A stretch of DNA of 64,000 nt, taken from contig NZ_AP031572.1 in the NCBI RefSeq assembly GCF_040436315.1, positions 3,038,001 to 3,102,000 on the forward strand, in the 5' to 3' direction. Shown here in pieces: positions 41,489 through 50,351 of the stretch. The position numbers were made by a program, and so were the translations under genes. Under the pieces are notes generated by a model. The model had not been told where the DNA came from, searched no databases, and saw nothing but the letters and a program-made list of their open reading frames with translations. Source of the DNA: Synechocystis sp. LKSZ1. Its GTDB lineage: Bacteria; Cyanobacteriota; Cyanobacteriia; Cyanobacteriales; Microcystaceae. The first letter of the stretch is position 1. Every line of letters starts with the position of its first letter.

Positions 41489-43096
41489 CTAGGGAGAGAC
41501 GTCTGCGTCGGCAGGAAGTTCTAAACGGCTAAAAATTGGTTGAGGAGGAGCGAAGTGGGAGTTTAAAGGAAATTGGCCCCATTGGCTGTGCTGAGGAAAG
41601 GGGGCCTGCTGGGCCACACTCGGCCAATCATTGAAGTCTAAAGTAAATCCCAGTTGCTGATAAATCTTAGTGCTGAGATTGGGAATAATCGGGGCCAGCA
41701 GGTAGGCCGCTAGACGGAGAGATTCCAGAACACTGTAGAGCACTTCTTCCACAGCGGCCTGTTGTCCCATTTTAAATAAACTCCAGGGGGCCCGGTCGTC
41801 AATATATTTATTTCCTGCCCGCACCAAGGCAAAAACATCCTCGCAGACTTGATGGAACGCCAGGTGATGGTAAGCGGTCAGAACCTTTTCGGATAGAGCA
41901 AGGCCCAAGATCCGTAGGGGATTATCGGGGGCCTGCTCCGCGGTCGTTGCTTGGGGGGCCTGGCCCTGACAATATTTTTTGACCATGCCCAGTGTCCGGT
42001 TGAGCAGGTTCCCTAGGTCGTTGGCCAGGTCAGCGTTCAGGATATGCACAAAGCGAACTTCGTTAAAATCCCCGTCCCGGCCAAACTCAATTTCCTTGAC
42101 AAAATAGTAACGCACGGCATCGGAACCATAGCGTTGCACCAGGGCCAGCGGGTCAAGGGTATTACCCAAGCTCTTGCTCATTTTATGGCCATCCTTCGTG
42201 AGAAACCCATGGCCAAAGACGGCTCCGGGTAGAGGAAGACCCGCAGATAGCAGCATGGCCGGCCAATACACCGCATGAAAACGAAGAATATCCTTGCCAA
42301 TGAGATGGAGGTTAATCGGCCACCATTGGGCCAGGGCCCGGTCGAGGCTCGGTTCCTCCCCTGGTTCCAGTAAGGCCGTGACGTAGCCCAGCAAGGCATC
42401 AAACCAGACGTAGATCGTCTGCTCAACATCACAGGGCAAGGGAAAGCCCCAGGACACATTGACCCGCGAAATGGAAAAATCTTGTAGGCCCTGTTGGACA
42501 AACTTTAGGACTTCATTGCGGCGGCTTTCAGGCTGAATAAAATCCGGTCGCTCTGCATAAAGTTGCTCTAGGGCCGATTGGTAACGGGAAAGCCGAAAGA
42601 AGTAATTTTCCTCATCCCGCCATTCTGTCTTTAGGGTTGGATGCAAGGGACAATGCCCATCCGCCAACAGTTCGCGTTCCTCCTTAAATTCTTCACAGGC
42701 CACACAATACCAGCCCTGCTGTCGGGCAGGATAGATATCCCCCTGGGCCCAGACCCGAGCAAAGAAATCCTTAACAATGGCACCGTGGCGGGGATCGGTC
42801 GTTCGGCTGAAGCGGTCATACTGGATGTTTAAAGCCTGCCAGAGGGCTTCAAAATGCTGCACAATTTGGTCACAGTGGGTCTGGGGATCAAGGCCCTTAC
42901 CCTCGGCGGTACGCTGAATTTTTTGGCCGTGCTCATCCGTGCCAGTAATCAGCAAAACGTCTTGGCCCTGGAGACGATGAAAACGGGCAATAGTATCGGC
43001 TACAAGAGTGGTGTAGGCACTACCAAGATGCGGTACATCATTGACGTAGTAGAGGGGCGTTGTGACGGTAAACCTGTGGGGGGATAAATCAACCAT
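41489..43096 (-). CDS. metG: Methionyl-tRNA synthetase
   Basis: The 535-residue class I synthetase charges tRNA-Met. The HIGH-type motif is PHLGSAYTT (residues 22-30) and the KMSKS loop is DGHKMSKSLGNT. A zinc knuckle with CVAC and a single late Cys-Pro (HCPLHP) is present in the connective peptide. There is no C-terminal tRNA-binding domain, which is usual for the short MetG form. A stem-loop-forming sequence in its leader (43123-43141) lies about 27 bp upstream of the start. Confidence 0.96.
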   Translation of the reverse strand: MVDLSPHRFTVTTPLYYVNDVPHLGSAYTTLVADTIARFHRLQGQDVLLITGTDEHGQKIQRTAEGKGLDPQTHCDQIVQHFEALWQALNIQYDRFSRTTDPRHGAIVKDFFARVWAQGDIYPARQQGWYCVACEEFKEERELLADGHCPLHPTLKTEWRDEENYFFRLSRYQSALEQLYAERPDFIQPESRRNEVLKFVQQGLQDFSISRVNVSWGFPLPCDVEQTIYVWFDALLGYVTALLEPGEEPSLDRALAQWWPINLHLIGKDILRFHAVYWPAMLLSAGLPLPGAVFGHGFLTKDGHKMSKSLGNTLDPLALVQRYGSDAVRYYFVKEIEFGRDGDFNEVRFVHILNADLANDLGNLLNRTLGMVKKYCQGQAPQATTAEQAPDNPLRILGLALSEKVLTAYHHLAFHQVCEDVFALVRAGNKYIDDRAPWSLFKMGQQAAVEEVLYSVLESLRLAAYLLAPIIPNLSTKIYQQLGFTLDFNDWPSVAQQAPFPQHSQWGQFPLNSHFAPPQPIFSRLELPADADVSP

Positions 43097-43499
43097 ATTT
43101 TAAGAAAAAAAGTTTAAACAGCTTTGCCTGTAACAGACAAAACTGCTGCATTTTTTAAAACGATAGGCTATTAACTATATTGGGCTAGTCTTTATATAGC
43201 TTTTTTAGGGATGCGTCCCCATAAAAAAATCCTTAAGTTATTAGCAGAAATTTTGATCTAATAAACGGTAAACGGGGAAGGATGGGCAGGGACTTTTTCC
43301 ATCATAGCCCATGGAGATTGGGATTGAAAAGCATCGCTGAGATAGGCTAAGTCTTGATAGGCCCGCTATTGGCGTATCCCGTTTGCCTCGAAACCATCCC
43401 CAACAGCTATCAGCAAAGATATTGGGTTAAGGAAACTTTACTCTCCGTGCAATCCCCTAGAAAAAAGTAAAAATTATCAGAATCATAAGTAGTTTTCAT
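43097..43499. other. Non-coding region between metG and the small fur-linked gene
   Basis: About 400 AT-rich bases without a gene. They contain a hairpin-capable sequence in the metG leader (TTTGCCTGT at 43123-43131 against ACAGACAAA at 43133-43141) and an inverted repeat centred on GGGATGCGTCCC (43208-43219) flanked by T and A runs. I see no tRNA. The second structure could separate the fur and metG transcription units, but it lacks a T-tract on the minus strand. Confidence 0.4.
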
Positions 43500-43679
43500 C
43501 TATTTTCTCAAGGCTTCCGGTTCAGGAAAGGGTAAAACCGGGAGACGCTGGCCCCGAAAAACTTCTTCACTGGCCTGGCCCCACTCCAGAGCTACCTGCT
43601 GGAGGGATTGACCGGTCTTGAGGGCCAACAGGAGGGGCAAAACTCCGGCACTAATACCTAGGGCAGTTAAGGGAAACAT
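43500..43679 (-). CDS. Small protein gene downstream of fur
   Basis: An ATG at 43679, ten bases after AGGAGG, opens a 59-residue frame: MFPLTALGISAGVLPLLLAL, then a helical part with QQVALEWGQASEEVF and a Pro-rich tail ending EPEALRK. The first 20 residues form a membrane or signal-type helix. It follows the fur stop by 32 bp on the same strand, so it is probably in the fur transcript. I do not recognise the family. The strong ribosome site and coding-like sequence make it a credible gene. Confidence 0.65.
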   Translation of the reverse strand: MFPLTALGISAGVLPLLLALKTGQSLQQVALEWGQASEEVFRGQRLPVLPFPEPEALRK

Positions 43680-43711
43680 TGGCAGCGAACCTCCTGGACA
43701 GAGAACGGATA

Positions 43712-44251
43712 TTAGACGGGATCGTGACTTAGGCTTTCTGAGGTTAGTGTATGGGCCGCCACAAAGATAGAACGGTTACAGCACCAGTTACTGGGCAAGG
43801 CGGAGGGCCAGCCCATCCGTAGGGCCTCAGGACAAATCATCGTGACGGTCAATTGGCAGTCGATTAGTTGAAAGCCTTCTTTTTCACATTGTTTAAGACT
43901 CTGCTTCAAAATAGAGTCATTTTTGAATTCTATAGTTCTGTTGCACTGGACGCAGACAATGTGATGGTGGTGATGGGGATAGGGTTGGTGTAGCTCATAG
44001 TGTTTATGACCTTCTGCTAATTCTAGTTCGCGCAGGATGCCCATACGAGACATCAGCTTGACGCTGCGATAGATTGTAGAAAGGCTAATACCTTCACCCC
44101 GCTGTTCCAAGACAGTATGCAGCTCTTCCGCACTTAAATGATTGCCCCTAGGTAAATTTTGAAAAACATGGAGAATTTTTTCCCGTTGCGGCGTCAAGCG
44201 CCAACCTCTGGCATTCAACTCTGCTTTGAGGGAGTTGGCTGTGTAGGACAT
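43712..44251 (-). CDS. fur: Fur-family metalloregulator, probably the iron regulator
   Basis: The 179-residue protein has the Fur winged helix (LKAELNARGWRLTPQREKIL, and the recognition helix near ISLSTIYRSVKLMSRMGIL) and the metal-binding dimerisation domain with HKHYELHQPYPHHHHHIVC and CVQC. The PYPHHHHH run and the N-terminal LKAELNxRGWRLTPQR are typical of cyanobacterial FurA, as opposed to Zur or PerR. The C-terminus (MICPEALRMGWPSALPSNWC then about 20 residues) departs from the short CPxC ending of many homologues, so the second structural zinc pair may be missing or differently made. Confidence 0.9.
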   Translation of the reverse strand: MSYTANSLKAELNARGWRLTPQREKILHVFQNLPRGNHLSAEELHTVLEQRGEGISLSTIYRSVKLMSRMGILRELELAEGHKHYELHQPYPHHHHHIVCVQCNRTIEFKNDSILKQSLKQCEKEGFQLIDCQLTVTMICPEALRMGWPSALPSNWCCNRSIFVAAHTLTSESLSHDPV

Positions 44252-44283
44252 GGTAGGTGCGTTGCGGGGTCAAGGATTTCCCT

Positions 44284-44313
44284 ATGATAGTCGCTTCCTC
44301 GAGTAACTTGCAA
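44284..44313 (-). promoter_or_regulatory. Predicted fur promoter
   Basis: On the minus strand TTGCAA (44308-44313) and TATCAT (44284-44289) are separated by 18 bp and lie about 35 bp upstream of the fur start. Just upstream, GCAAATTA occurs twice in tandem (44329-44336 and 44340-44347 on the plus strand), which could be an operator. This is a pattern match only. Confidence 0.4.
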
Positions 44314-44362
44314 CAACCCATTCTAATTGCAAATTATTGGCAAATTACTGGGGAGTCTGAGC

Positions 44363-45295
44363 CTAAGGACTTGTGGAACAAGGCCCCAGGGTATTGAGTT
44401 GAACCGCCACTTGATCAATAGCCCGCACGAGCGCTGTCCCAGAACGGCTCCAGTCATTGGCTAAGATACTAAAAACAAGCGTGCCATGGGTGGGATTATT
44501 GATATAGCCAGACAGGGCCCGGACTCCCTTCAAGGTGCCTGTCTTAGCATGAACATTTCCCTCGGCTGGAGTCGCCTTCATCCGCCGGCTCAGGGTTCCA
44601 TTCTGGCCGGCAACGGGGAGGGAAGCCACAAATAGATCCTTACTAGGCGCATAGTACATGGCCTGGAGAGTATCCACCAGGGCACGGGGAGTAGCTGCAT
44701 TGGAGCGGGACAGGCCTGAGCCATCGGCCAAACGAAAGCTTTGAGGATTAACCCCTAGTTGGGTAATGGCGGATTTAACGGCTCCAGGGCCGCCTAAGTG
44801 TCGCATCACCCGTTCAGCGTAGCCGTTATCACTGTGTTTATTAATCACCATAATCCATTCCCGCAGAGGTTTAGAGCCAATGGTGACCTGGGGATCAAGG
44901 CGTTGGAGGGCGGCGGCGGTGGTAAAAATTTTATTATTGGAGGCGGGAATAAAATATCGATTTTCGTTGAGGCCGTAAAGGACTTTGCGGCCTTGGAGTG
45001 TTTCAACCAAAATCCCCCAGTTTTTCATCGCTTTGGCCCCGACAATCTGCTCAATAACGGGTTGCAGGATCGCTGGACAACTGCCTTGGGAAAGGGGGCG
45101 ATCAAAGTTACCGAAATTATTATTGGGGGGGAGACTATTTGTGGGAGGTTCAATCTCGAGGGGAATCGATTCTCGGCCCTGGAAATAATCGACCGGTGCC
45201 GTGGCGTAATCGTTAGCTTGGCTTGGTTTTGCGTTAATGGATAAGGCAAGACTTGCCATACCAAGGGACAGCAACCAGGGGAAAATTTTCAGCAT
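44363..45295 (-). CDS. Compact S13-type D-alanyl-D-alanine carboxypeptidase
   Basis: The 310-residue protein has a signal peptide (cut near PSQAND) and the three active-site motifs of penicillin-binding enzymes: SNNK at 119-122, SDN at 155-157 and KTG at 251-253. Surrounding segments (FIPASNNKIFTTAAAL, LADGSGLSRSN) are those of the DacB/PBP4 family, which trims peptidoglycan peptides in the periplasm. Only about 33 residues separate SNNK from SDN; PBP4-type enzymes carry an insertion of roughly 200 residues there. The missing part is the accessory domain, so this is either a compact lineage or an internal deletion. Confidence 0.87.
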   Translation of the reverse strand: MLKIFPWLLSLGMASLALSINAKPSQANDYATAPVDYFQGRESIPLEIEPPTNSLPPNNNFGNFDRPLSQGSCPAILQPVIEQIVGAKAMKNWGILVETLQGRKVLYGLNENRYFIPASNNKIFTTAAALQRLDPQVTIGSKPLREWIMVINKHSDNGYAERVMRHLGGPGAVKSAITQLGVNPQSFRLADGSGLSRSNAATPRALVDTLQAMYYAPSKDLFVASLPVAGQNGTLSRRMKATPAEGNVHAKTGTLKGVRALSGYINNPTHGTLVFSILANDWSRSGTALVRAIDQVAVQLNTLGPCSTSP

Positions 45296-45336
45296 CGGTC
45301 TTTTGCTTTCACAACCTCACTTTAATGTTTGGCATT

Positions 45337-46257
45337 TTAGCAGGCTGAGGGAATTTCAAACCAGCCATGGCTGACCACTACTGAGCGACCAGAGACTTTG
45401 ACCGATTGTAGACCTTGGGATGTTTGTTCCATTACTAAATCCAAGGTACTGGGTCGGCCCATTTCAACACCTTGGATAACTCGCCAGGAGAACACGCCGG
45501 ATTGGGGGAAATGCTGACTAAGATAGCCGGCAAAAGCCGCTACCGCTGATCCAGTAGCCGGATCTTCTTCAATCCCCAAACTAGGGGCAAACATGCGGGC
45601 CTGGAAATGGGCCGATGGATTGTCTGGAACCTTATCGGTGAAAAGATAGAGACAGTTGACCGCCTGGGATCGGAGCTGGGTTTCCCAGGAATGCTGTTGT
45701 AGTTGAGCTTGGGTCAGGGCCGGGTAATCCACTAGAGGTACAAAGAGGAAAGGTAAACCGCAGGAGTAGCACCGGGGGCGCTCCTGGCCCTGTCGAATTT
45801 GCTCGGGGGAGAGAGAAAGAATCGGGGCTAGGATTTCAACAGAGGGCGGATCCGGCAGGGCTTGGGGGAGTTGGGCCACGGTTAATTCTGTTTTGTAGAG
45901 TTGCCCTTGCTCGGTGTAAAGAGTCACCGCTACTGGGCCAACCCCTTCCTCTAGAACAATAATCGTGGGCTCAGAATTAAGGGACACCTTGCCTAGATGG
46001 CCCAGCAGAAAAGCCGTACCAATGGTGGGATGGCCTGCAAAGGGGAGCTCCGTCGCAGGGGTAAAAATGCGGAGTCGATAGTCGCCCTGGGGTGTTGTGG
46101 GGGGAAAGACAAAAACTGTTTCGGAGTAGTTAATTTCCGCTGCCACTTTCTGCATCTGGGCCGGAGAGAGTCCCTCGGCTTCGGGAAAAACCGCTAGGGG
46201 GTTGCCCCCAAAAATTTGATCGGTAAAAACATCGAGGGTGTAAAAGGGGTAACGCAT
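45337..46257 (-). CDS. PhzF-family isomerase-like protein
   Basis: I start at the Met of [20 protein letters not shown] (46257); the longer frame to 46437 overlaps the divergent DUF3082 gene and is non-conserved. The 306-residue protein has the two-lobed PhzF fold, with [11 protein letters not shown], the catalytic-Glu segment [12 protein letters not shown], and the glycine-rich [17 protein letters not shown]. PhzF proteins isomerise trans-2,3-dihydro-3-hydroxyanthranilate in phenazine producers; most homologues elsewhere have unknown substrates. There are no other phenazine genes here, so a general isomerase role is the honest limit. Confidence 0.88.
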   Translation of the reverse strand: MRYPFYTLDVFTDQIFGGNPLAVFPEAEGLSPAQMQKVAAEINYSETVFVFPPTTPQGDYRLRIFTPATELPFAGHPTIGTAFLLGHLGKVSLNSEPTIIVLEEGVGPVAVTLYTEQGQLYKTELTVAQLPQALPDPPSVEILAPILSLSPEQIRQGQERPRCYSCGLPFLFVPLVDYPALTQAQLQQHSWETQLRSQAVNCLYLFTDKVPDNPSAHFQARMFAPSLGIEEDPATGSAVAAFAGYLSQHFPQSGVFSWRVIQGVEMGRPSTLDLVMEQTSQGLQSVKVSGRSVVVSHGWFEIPSAC

Positions 46258-46357
46258 CAATTTTAGTCTAAACCAAGAACTGGCCTCACCGGACTCTCTA
46301 CCTGGGGGAAGAAAGACGGCCATGGTATAGTTTTGGGTATTTCCTGAGGGCAATGCA

Positions 46358-46681
46358 ATGACTGATTTACCTCCCTCCGATAATAGCGGAGTCAAGGCCC
46401 CGGTGACTCCCCTACGTTGTCTACTTGGGGCAAGCATTTCTGGGGCCTTGGCCTGGGGCCTCTACGGCCTAACCGCCGCCATTGCCGTTAGTTTTGCCAC
46501 CAAGCCCATCCTTTCCGATAATCTCTTCGTCCAACGAATCGGAGCTGCTGTTCGTACTTTGGTTCTGGGGGTTGCTTCCCTGGGCACTTTTATTTTTGGC
46601 TTTGTGGCGGTGGGGTTAATCCTGCTGGCGACCCAATTACTCTGGCAACAATTATTTCCCAAGGCCCCTCCTGAAGCCTAG
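46358..46681 (+). CDS. DUF3082 membrane protein
   Basis: The 107-residue protein has a polar N-terminus, then two main hydrophobic parts (LGASISGALAWGLYGLTAAI and VLGVASLGTFIFGFVAVGLI). RCLLGASISGALAWGLY and the following small-residue pattern match the DUF3082 family found in cyanobacteria and plastid-bearing eukaryotes. Function is unknown. GAGGG lies upstream of ATG 46358. It is divergent from the PhzF gene with a gap of 100 bp and precedes the DUF3370 gene on the same strand. Confidence 0.82.
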   Translation: MTDLPPSDNSGVKAPVTPLRCLLGASISGALAWGLYGLTAAIAVSFATKPILSDNLFVQRIGAAVRTLVLGVASLGTFIFGFVAVGLILLATQLLWQQLFPKAPPEA

Positions 46682-46765
46682 GTCAAAACCGACTGACTAG
46701 CCCCCAACAAGTCTTAACTGCCCCAGGCCCTTAACAATTGTTTCTCCTGATTATTCGCTGCCATA

Positions 46766-48178
46766 ATGTTGTCGTCCCTCCTCCCCTTTGTTCTGGCCCA
46801 GGGAATTGCCATTCCTGTTATCCCCCCTCCCCCATCGCCCTCTATCCCCACGGAGCCCATCGCCCCTCAATCCCCCCAGGAACTCGTCGTTCCCCAACGG
46901 GTTCGGCCCCTCACGGGCAAATTAGACAATACCCCCGTTCTAAATAGTAATAATCCCGAACTGATATTCAATGAAGGTATTATTATCTCAACCCTGCCTT
47001 CCATTGGCATGGGCAGTCCCTACGCCCATCTGAATTATGCCTTCCGGGGTCGCTTTGATGTCTTTGCCCATCACGTTGTTCAGGCCTCTCCCGAGGGACG
47101 AACGCTTTATTTAGGGATTTTGCTCTTTAATGACAGCCGCCAACCGGCCAAAGTCAATGTACTCCAGGCGGCTAGTTCCCTTACCTCCCCGGATGCCCTT
47201 TTTATTGAGCTTCCCCCCCAAGTCGAAAACCCCGACGGTCAATTTTTTTCTGGCCCAGGTAGTCGGGTAATGGATAGAGTCCTGCGAGGTCAGCGGCAAG
47301 CCCTCTATCCGGCTGAATTGATTATTCCTCCTGGCCAGGCCCAAATGTTAGTCAATAACCCTTTACCAGTGAATTATCGGCCTGACCCTACTCAGCCACC
47401 GCCGCTCAAACTCCCTCGCAACGGCTTTTCTGCCTATTTTCGTCTCCAGACCGATACCCCCATCTACGGGGCCAGTTTGGCCATGTATGCACCCAAAGAT
47501 GCTCAGGGCAATGAACGGCCACCAACCCTGGCGGAATGGCAACAACTGCTCAAAACGGCCAATTTAATGACCCCCCGTGACCGTATTCCCCGCAATAGCC
47601 AGCGGCGCATCTATAGTCGAGTGGCCGGGGTCTCCTTAGGCTCTACCTGGATAGCCACACTCACCGATAATGACACCAGGGAACAACTCAATATTCCCCA
47701 ATCTGGCCAGGCCTTTTCCTACGCGATTAGCACCATTGAAGGCGGCCTGATGGGAACCAATCAAAAACAAGCAGCCAAAATGGCCGTCCGCTATCCCGAT
47801 ACGGCCTACGAATCCCACGGCAACTATGGGGTACACTACAGCTTGACGCTCCCCCTCCATAATCCGACTTCCCAGCCTCAGCAGGTTAGTTTGGCCATTG
47901 AAACTCCGCTTAAATTCAACGAGGGACGAGACACCCTAACCTTTCTAGTTCCGCCTGCCCCCAATGTCTTTTTCCGAGGAACTGTTCAGTTTCGCTACAA
48001 TAACGACCAAGGTACTGCGCAAAATCGCTACTTCCACCTGGTGCAAAAACGGGGACAGCGGGGCGATGACTTGGTGACCTTGACCCTTAAACCGGCGGAA
48101 AAACGAACCGTGCAGGTAGATCTCCTCTATCCACCAGATGCCACTCCGCCTCAATTGTTAACGGTCAGAACGCGCTAG
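46766..48178 (+). CDS. DUF3370 protein, probably exported
   Basis: The 470-residue protein starts with a short hydrophobic segment (MLSSLLPFVLAQGIAIPVIP), then a Pro-rich linker and a large beta-rich domain: LTGKLDNTPVLNSNNPELIF, GSPYAHLNYAFRGRFDVFAH, and later YGVHYSLTLPLHNPT. This pattern is DUF3370, a family almost confined to cyanobacteria and found in the extracellular fraction. It has no known reaction; a cell surface role is inferred from the export signal. It ends six bases before the DUF2555 reading frame's upstream region. Confidence 0.85.
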   Translation: MLSSLLPFVLAQGIAIPVIPPPPSPSIPTEPIAPQSPQELVVPQRVRPLTGKLDNTPVLNSNNPELIFNEGIIISTLPSIGMGSPYAHLNYAFRGRFDVFAHHVVQASPEGRTLYLGILLFNDSRQPAKVNVLQAASSLTSPDALFIELPPQVENPDGQFFSGPGSRVMDRVLRGQRQALYPAELIIPPGQAQMLVNNPLPVNYRPDPTQPPPLKLPRNGFSAYFRLQTDTPIYGASLAMYAPKDAQGNERPPTLAEWQQLLKTANLMTPRDRIPRNSQRRIYSRVAGVSLGSTWIATLTDNDTREQLNIPQSGQAFSYAISTIEGGLMGTNQKQAAKMAVRYPDTAYESHGNYGVHYSLTLPLHNPTSQPQQVSLAIETPLKFNEGRDTLTFLVPPAPNVFFRGTVQFRYNNDQGTAQNRYFHLVQKRGQRGDDLVTLTLKPAEKRTVQVDLLYPPDATPPQLLTVRTR

Positions 48179-48223
48179 GGTACAATGAGATCGAAGGTAA
48201 CACCAGTCTCTGGGAGGTTTGCT

Positions 48224-48433
48224 ATGTCAGCCCTGACCCTACACCAAAACATTGCTAAGTTCACCCCGGAAGATGTTGCCCAATTGGCCCAACGCCTGGA
48301 AAAAGACGAATATAACAGTCCCTTTGAGGGCCTCCAGGATTGGCATCTCCTGCGAGCCATCGCCTTTCAACGCCAAGAACTTGCTGAACCCTATCTTTAC
48401 CTATTGGATATCGAAACCTACGATGAGGCCTAG
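48224..48433 (+). CDS. DUF2555 small protein
   Basis: The 69-residue protein starts at ATG 48224, six bases after GGGAGG (48212-48217); an in-frame ATG at 48185 has no ribosome site. It reads [20 protein letters not shown], then [20 protein letters not shown] and [10 protein letters not shown]. This is the cyanobacterial DUF2555 family, with no established function. The stop is five bases before the coaBC start, so the two are almost certainly co-translated from one mRNA. Confidence 0.87.
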   Translation: MSALTLHQNIAKFTPEDVAQLAQRLEKDEYNSPFEGLQDWHLLRAIAFQRQELAEPYLYLLDIETYDEA

Positions 48434-48438
48434 GAGAA

Positions 48439-49686
48439 ATGCTCCAGGCCCGTCGTGTGTTGGTCGGTGTTGGGGGAGGCATTGCCGCCTATAAGGTGGC
48501 GGAGGTCGTTTCTCAGTTGTTCCAGAGCGGAGCGGAGGTGCGGGTTATCCTCACAACCGCGGCCCAGCAGTTCATCACCCCCTTGACCCTGGCCACCCTC
48601 AGTCGTCATCCTGCCTACACAGATCAAGATTTTTGGCAGGCCCACCATAATCGTCCTCTACACATTGAGTTAGGAGAATGGGCCGAATTATTCCTGATAG
48701 CGCCCCTCACAGCTAATACCTTGGGAAAGTTAGCCCTCGGCCTGGCCGATAATCTGCTGACCAATACGGTGTTGGCTTCTCGTTGTCTGATCCTGTTGGC
48801 CCCGGCCATGAATACGGACATGTGGGAACAGGTTTCCGTCCAACGTAATTGGCAGTTGCTGACTCAAGACCCCCGTTATCATTGGCTAGAACCGACCGAG
48901 GGCCTATTAGCCTGTGACCGTCGGGGCCGGGGCCGGATGGCGGAACCCGATGTCATCATCCGTCGTGTTCAATCCTTACTCTGGCCTAACTTTCAGCGAG
49001 ATTTGAGCAATAAAACCCTCCTGATCAGTGCGGGAGGGACGCAGGAATACCTTGACCCCGTCCGTTTTTTAGGCAATCCTGCCAGTGGCAAAATGGGACT
49101 GGCCTTGGCCCAATCGGCGCTGGATCGGGGGGCTAGAGTCATTCTCGTCCATGGGCCATTGCTAAATCTGCCGTTACCCACTTCCCCCCAATTACGAAGT
49201 ATTGCCGTCACCAGTGCCGCCCAAATGGAACAGGCTCTACTAGAAAATCTAGCCCAGGCGGATTGGGTTGTGATGGCCGCTGCCGTGGCGGATGTCAAAC
49301 CGGCCCATTATTCCCCGACCAAACTCCCCAAACAGGCCCTGCCCCAGGCCTTGGCCCTAGAACCCGTGCCCGATATTGTGGCTAAGCTCAGTCAACAGCG
49401 CCACCCATCTCAAATAATTGTGGGTTTTGCCGCTCAAACAGGAGAGATTGTTTCTCCGGCCTTGGAAAAGTTACAGCGGAAAAAGTTAGATGTGATCGTG
49501 GCCAATCCGGTAGATCAAGCAGAAGCCGGTTTTGGCACAGATACCAATCAGGGCGTCATTTTAGACCGCTTTGGGCATCAGCAGACGATTGCCCCAGGGC
49601 CGAAGTTGGCCCTGGCCCATGCCCTTTGGGACTATCTGCAAACCCACTTTTGCCCATTGTCGTCGGTAGGGGACAATGAGAACTAG
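48439..49686 (+). CDS. coaBC: Bifunctional phosphopantothenoylcysteine decarboxylase/synthetase, CoaBC
   Basis: CoaBC makes 4'-phosphopantetheine on the way to coenzyme A. The 415-residue protein has an N-terminal flavin decarboxylase half ([48 protein letters not shown]) and a C-terminal CTP-dependent synthetase half ([20 protein letters not shown] then GKMG, and [17 protein letters not shown]). It forms a likely unit with DUF2555. Its last 131 bp are overlapped by a convergent frame. Together with coaX at 54 kb, the window carries three of the five coenzyme A steps. Confidence 0.95.
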   Translation: MLQARRVLVGVGGGIAAYKVAEVVSQLFQSGAEVRVILTTAAQQFITPLTLATLSRHPAYTDQDFWQAHHNRPLHIELGEWAELFLIAPLTANTLGKLALGLADNLLTNTVLASRCLILLAPAMNTDMWEQVSVQRNWQLLTQDPRYHWLEPTEGLLACDRRGRGRMAEPDVIIRRVQSLLWPNFQRDLSNKTLLISAGGTQEYLDPVRFLGNPASGKMGLALAQSALDRGARVILVHGPLLNLPLPTSPQLRSIAVTSAAQMEQALLENLAQADWVVMAAAVADVKPAHYSPTKLPKQALPQALALEPVPDIVAKLSQQRHPSQIIVGFAAQTGEIVSPALEKLQRKKLDVIVANPVDQAEAGFGTDTNQGVILDRFGHQQTIAPGPKLALAHALWDYLQTHFCPLSSVGDNEN

Positions 49687-49933
49687 TCAGCAGAAGCTTT
49701 AGGGCCAATATCTGCATTCCTAAAATAACAAGTACAATCAGCACTAGAAACCCCCAGTAGCGTTGCCAGAGACTCACGAGGATTTTTTCGCTTACCTCTG
49801 TTAAGGCCTGTTCCATATGCTCATTGGTCATTTCCTGGTACAGAATCGCCTGGAATTGATTATGAATTTTATGGTTAGCCTGATGGACTCGCTGACTCAG
49901 CGCAGATTCAACTTTGCCCAGGGGATTTTCCAT
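49556..49933 (-). CDS. Small membrane protein, C-terminus overlapping coaBC
   Basis: The frame has 125 residues: a soluble helical N-terminus ([20 protein letters not shown]), one membrane segment ([22 protein letters not shown], about residues 58-80), then a low-complexity tail ([18 protein letters not shown]). The tail is antisense to the 3' end of coaBC, and I suspect it is a late extension or a frame read past the ancestral stop. It starts 15 bp after the thioredoxin stop on the same strand. I do not recognise the family, but the first 85 residues look genuine. Confidence 0.55.
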   Translation of the reverse strand: MENPLGKVESALSQRVHQANHKIHNQFQAILYQEMTNEHMEQALTEVSEKILVSLWQRYWGFLVLIVLVILGMQILALKLLLTSSHCPLPTTMGKSGFADSPKGHGPGPTSALGQSSADAQSGLK

Positions 49934-49948
49934 ACGGCTTCCTCGTGA

Positions 49949-50272
49949 CTAGGGCAGGACTGGCTCCAGCAATTCTAATAATTTCGGCTTGGTAATCGCA
50001 CCTTCATGGGAAAGTACCAAGTTACCTTGCTTGAAAAGACGCAGGGCCGGAACCCCTTCCACCTGGCATTGGGCAACGGACTGGGGATTGGGATCGACGG
50101 CCAACTTGAGGACTTTTAGGCGACCATCATACTGATCCGCAATGGCCTTAACCGAAGGAGACATCAAACGACAGGGGCCGCACCATTCAGCCCAAAAATA
50201 AACTAGAACAGGCTGTTCCGTATTGGCCAGTTCCTGGGCAAATTCTAGGTCAGTGATTTCTAGTAAGCTCAT
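49949..50272 (-). CDS. Thioredoxin
   Basis: The 107-residue protein is a single thioredoxin domain with the redox centre WCGPC (Cys31 and Cys34) in VYFWAEWCGPCRLMSPSV, the cis-proline segment VEGVPALRLF, and no signal peptide. It reduces disulfides in cytoplasmic targets. It differs from the abundant m-type thioredoxin in the LMSPSVKAIA helix, so it is likely one of the minor cyanobacterial types. It is upstream of the small membrane protein gene on the same strand. Confidence 0.92.
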   Translation of the reverse strand: MSLLEITDLEFAQELANTEQPVLVYFWAEWCGPCRLMSPSVKAIADQYDGRLKVLKLAVDPNPQSVAQCQVEGVPALRLFKQGNLVLSHEGAITKPKLLELLEPVLP

Positions 50273-50351
50273 GTTGAATTGTCAAGACGGGGGTAACGGC
50301 CAGAGTTCTTTTTCAGAAATTTGTATTGTACTCAATCAAGATAACGATAGA

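Noticed and set aside
43208-43219. Intrinsic terminator between fur operon and metG
   Set aside because: The inverted repeat is clear, but the T-tract is missing on the minus strand, where both genes are transcribed.
46258-46437. N-terminal extension of the PhzF-like gene
   Set aside because: It overlaps the divergent DUF3082 gene and the family start is at MRYPFY (46257).
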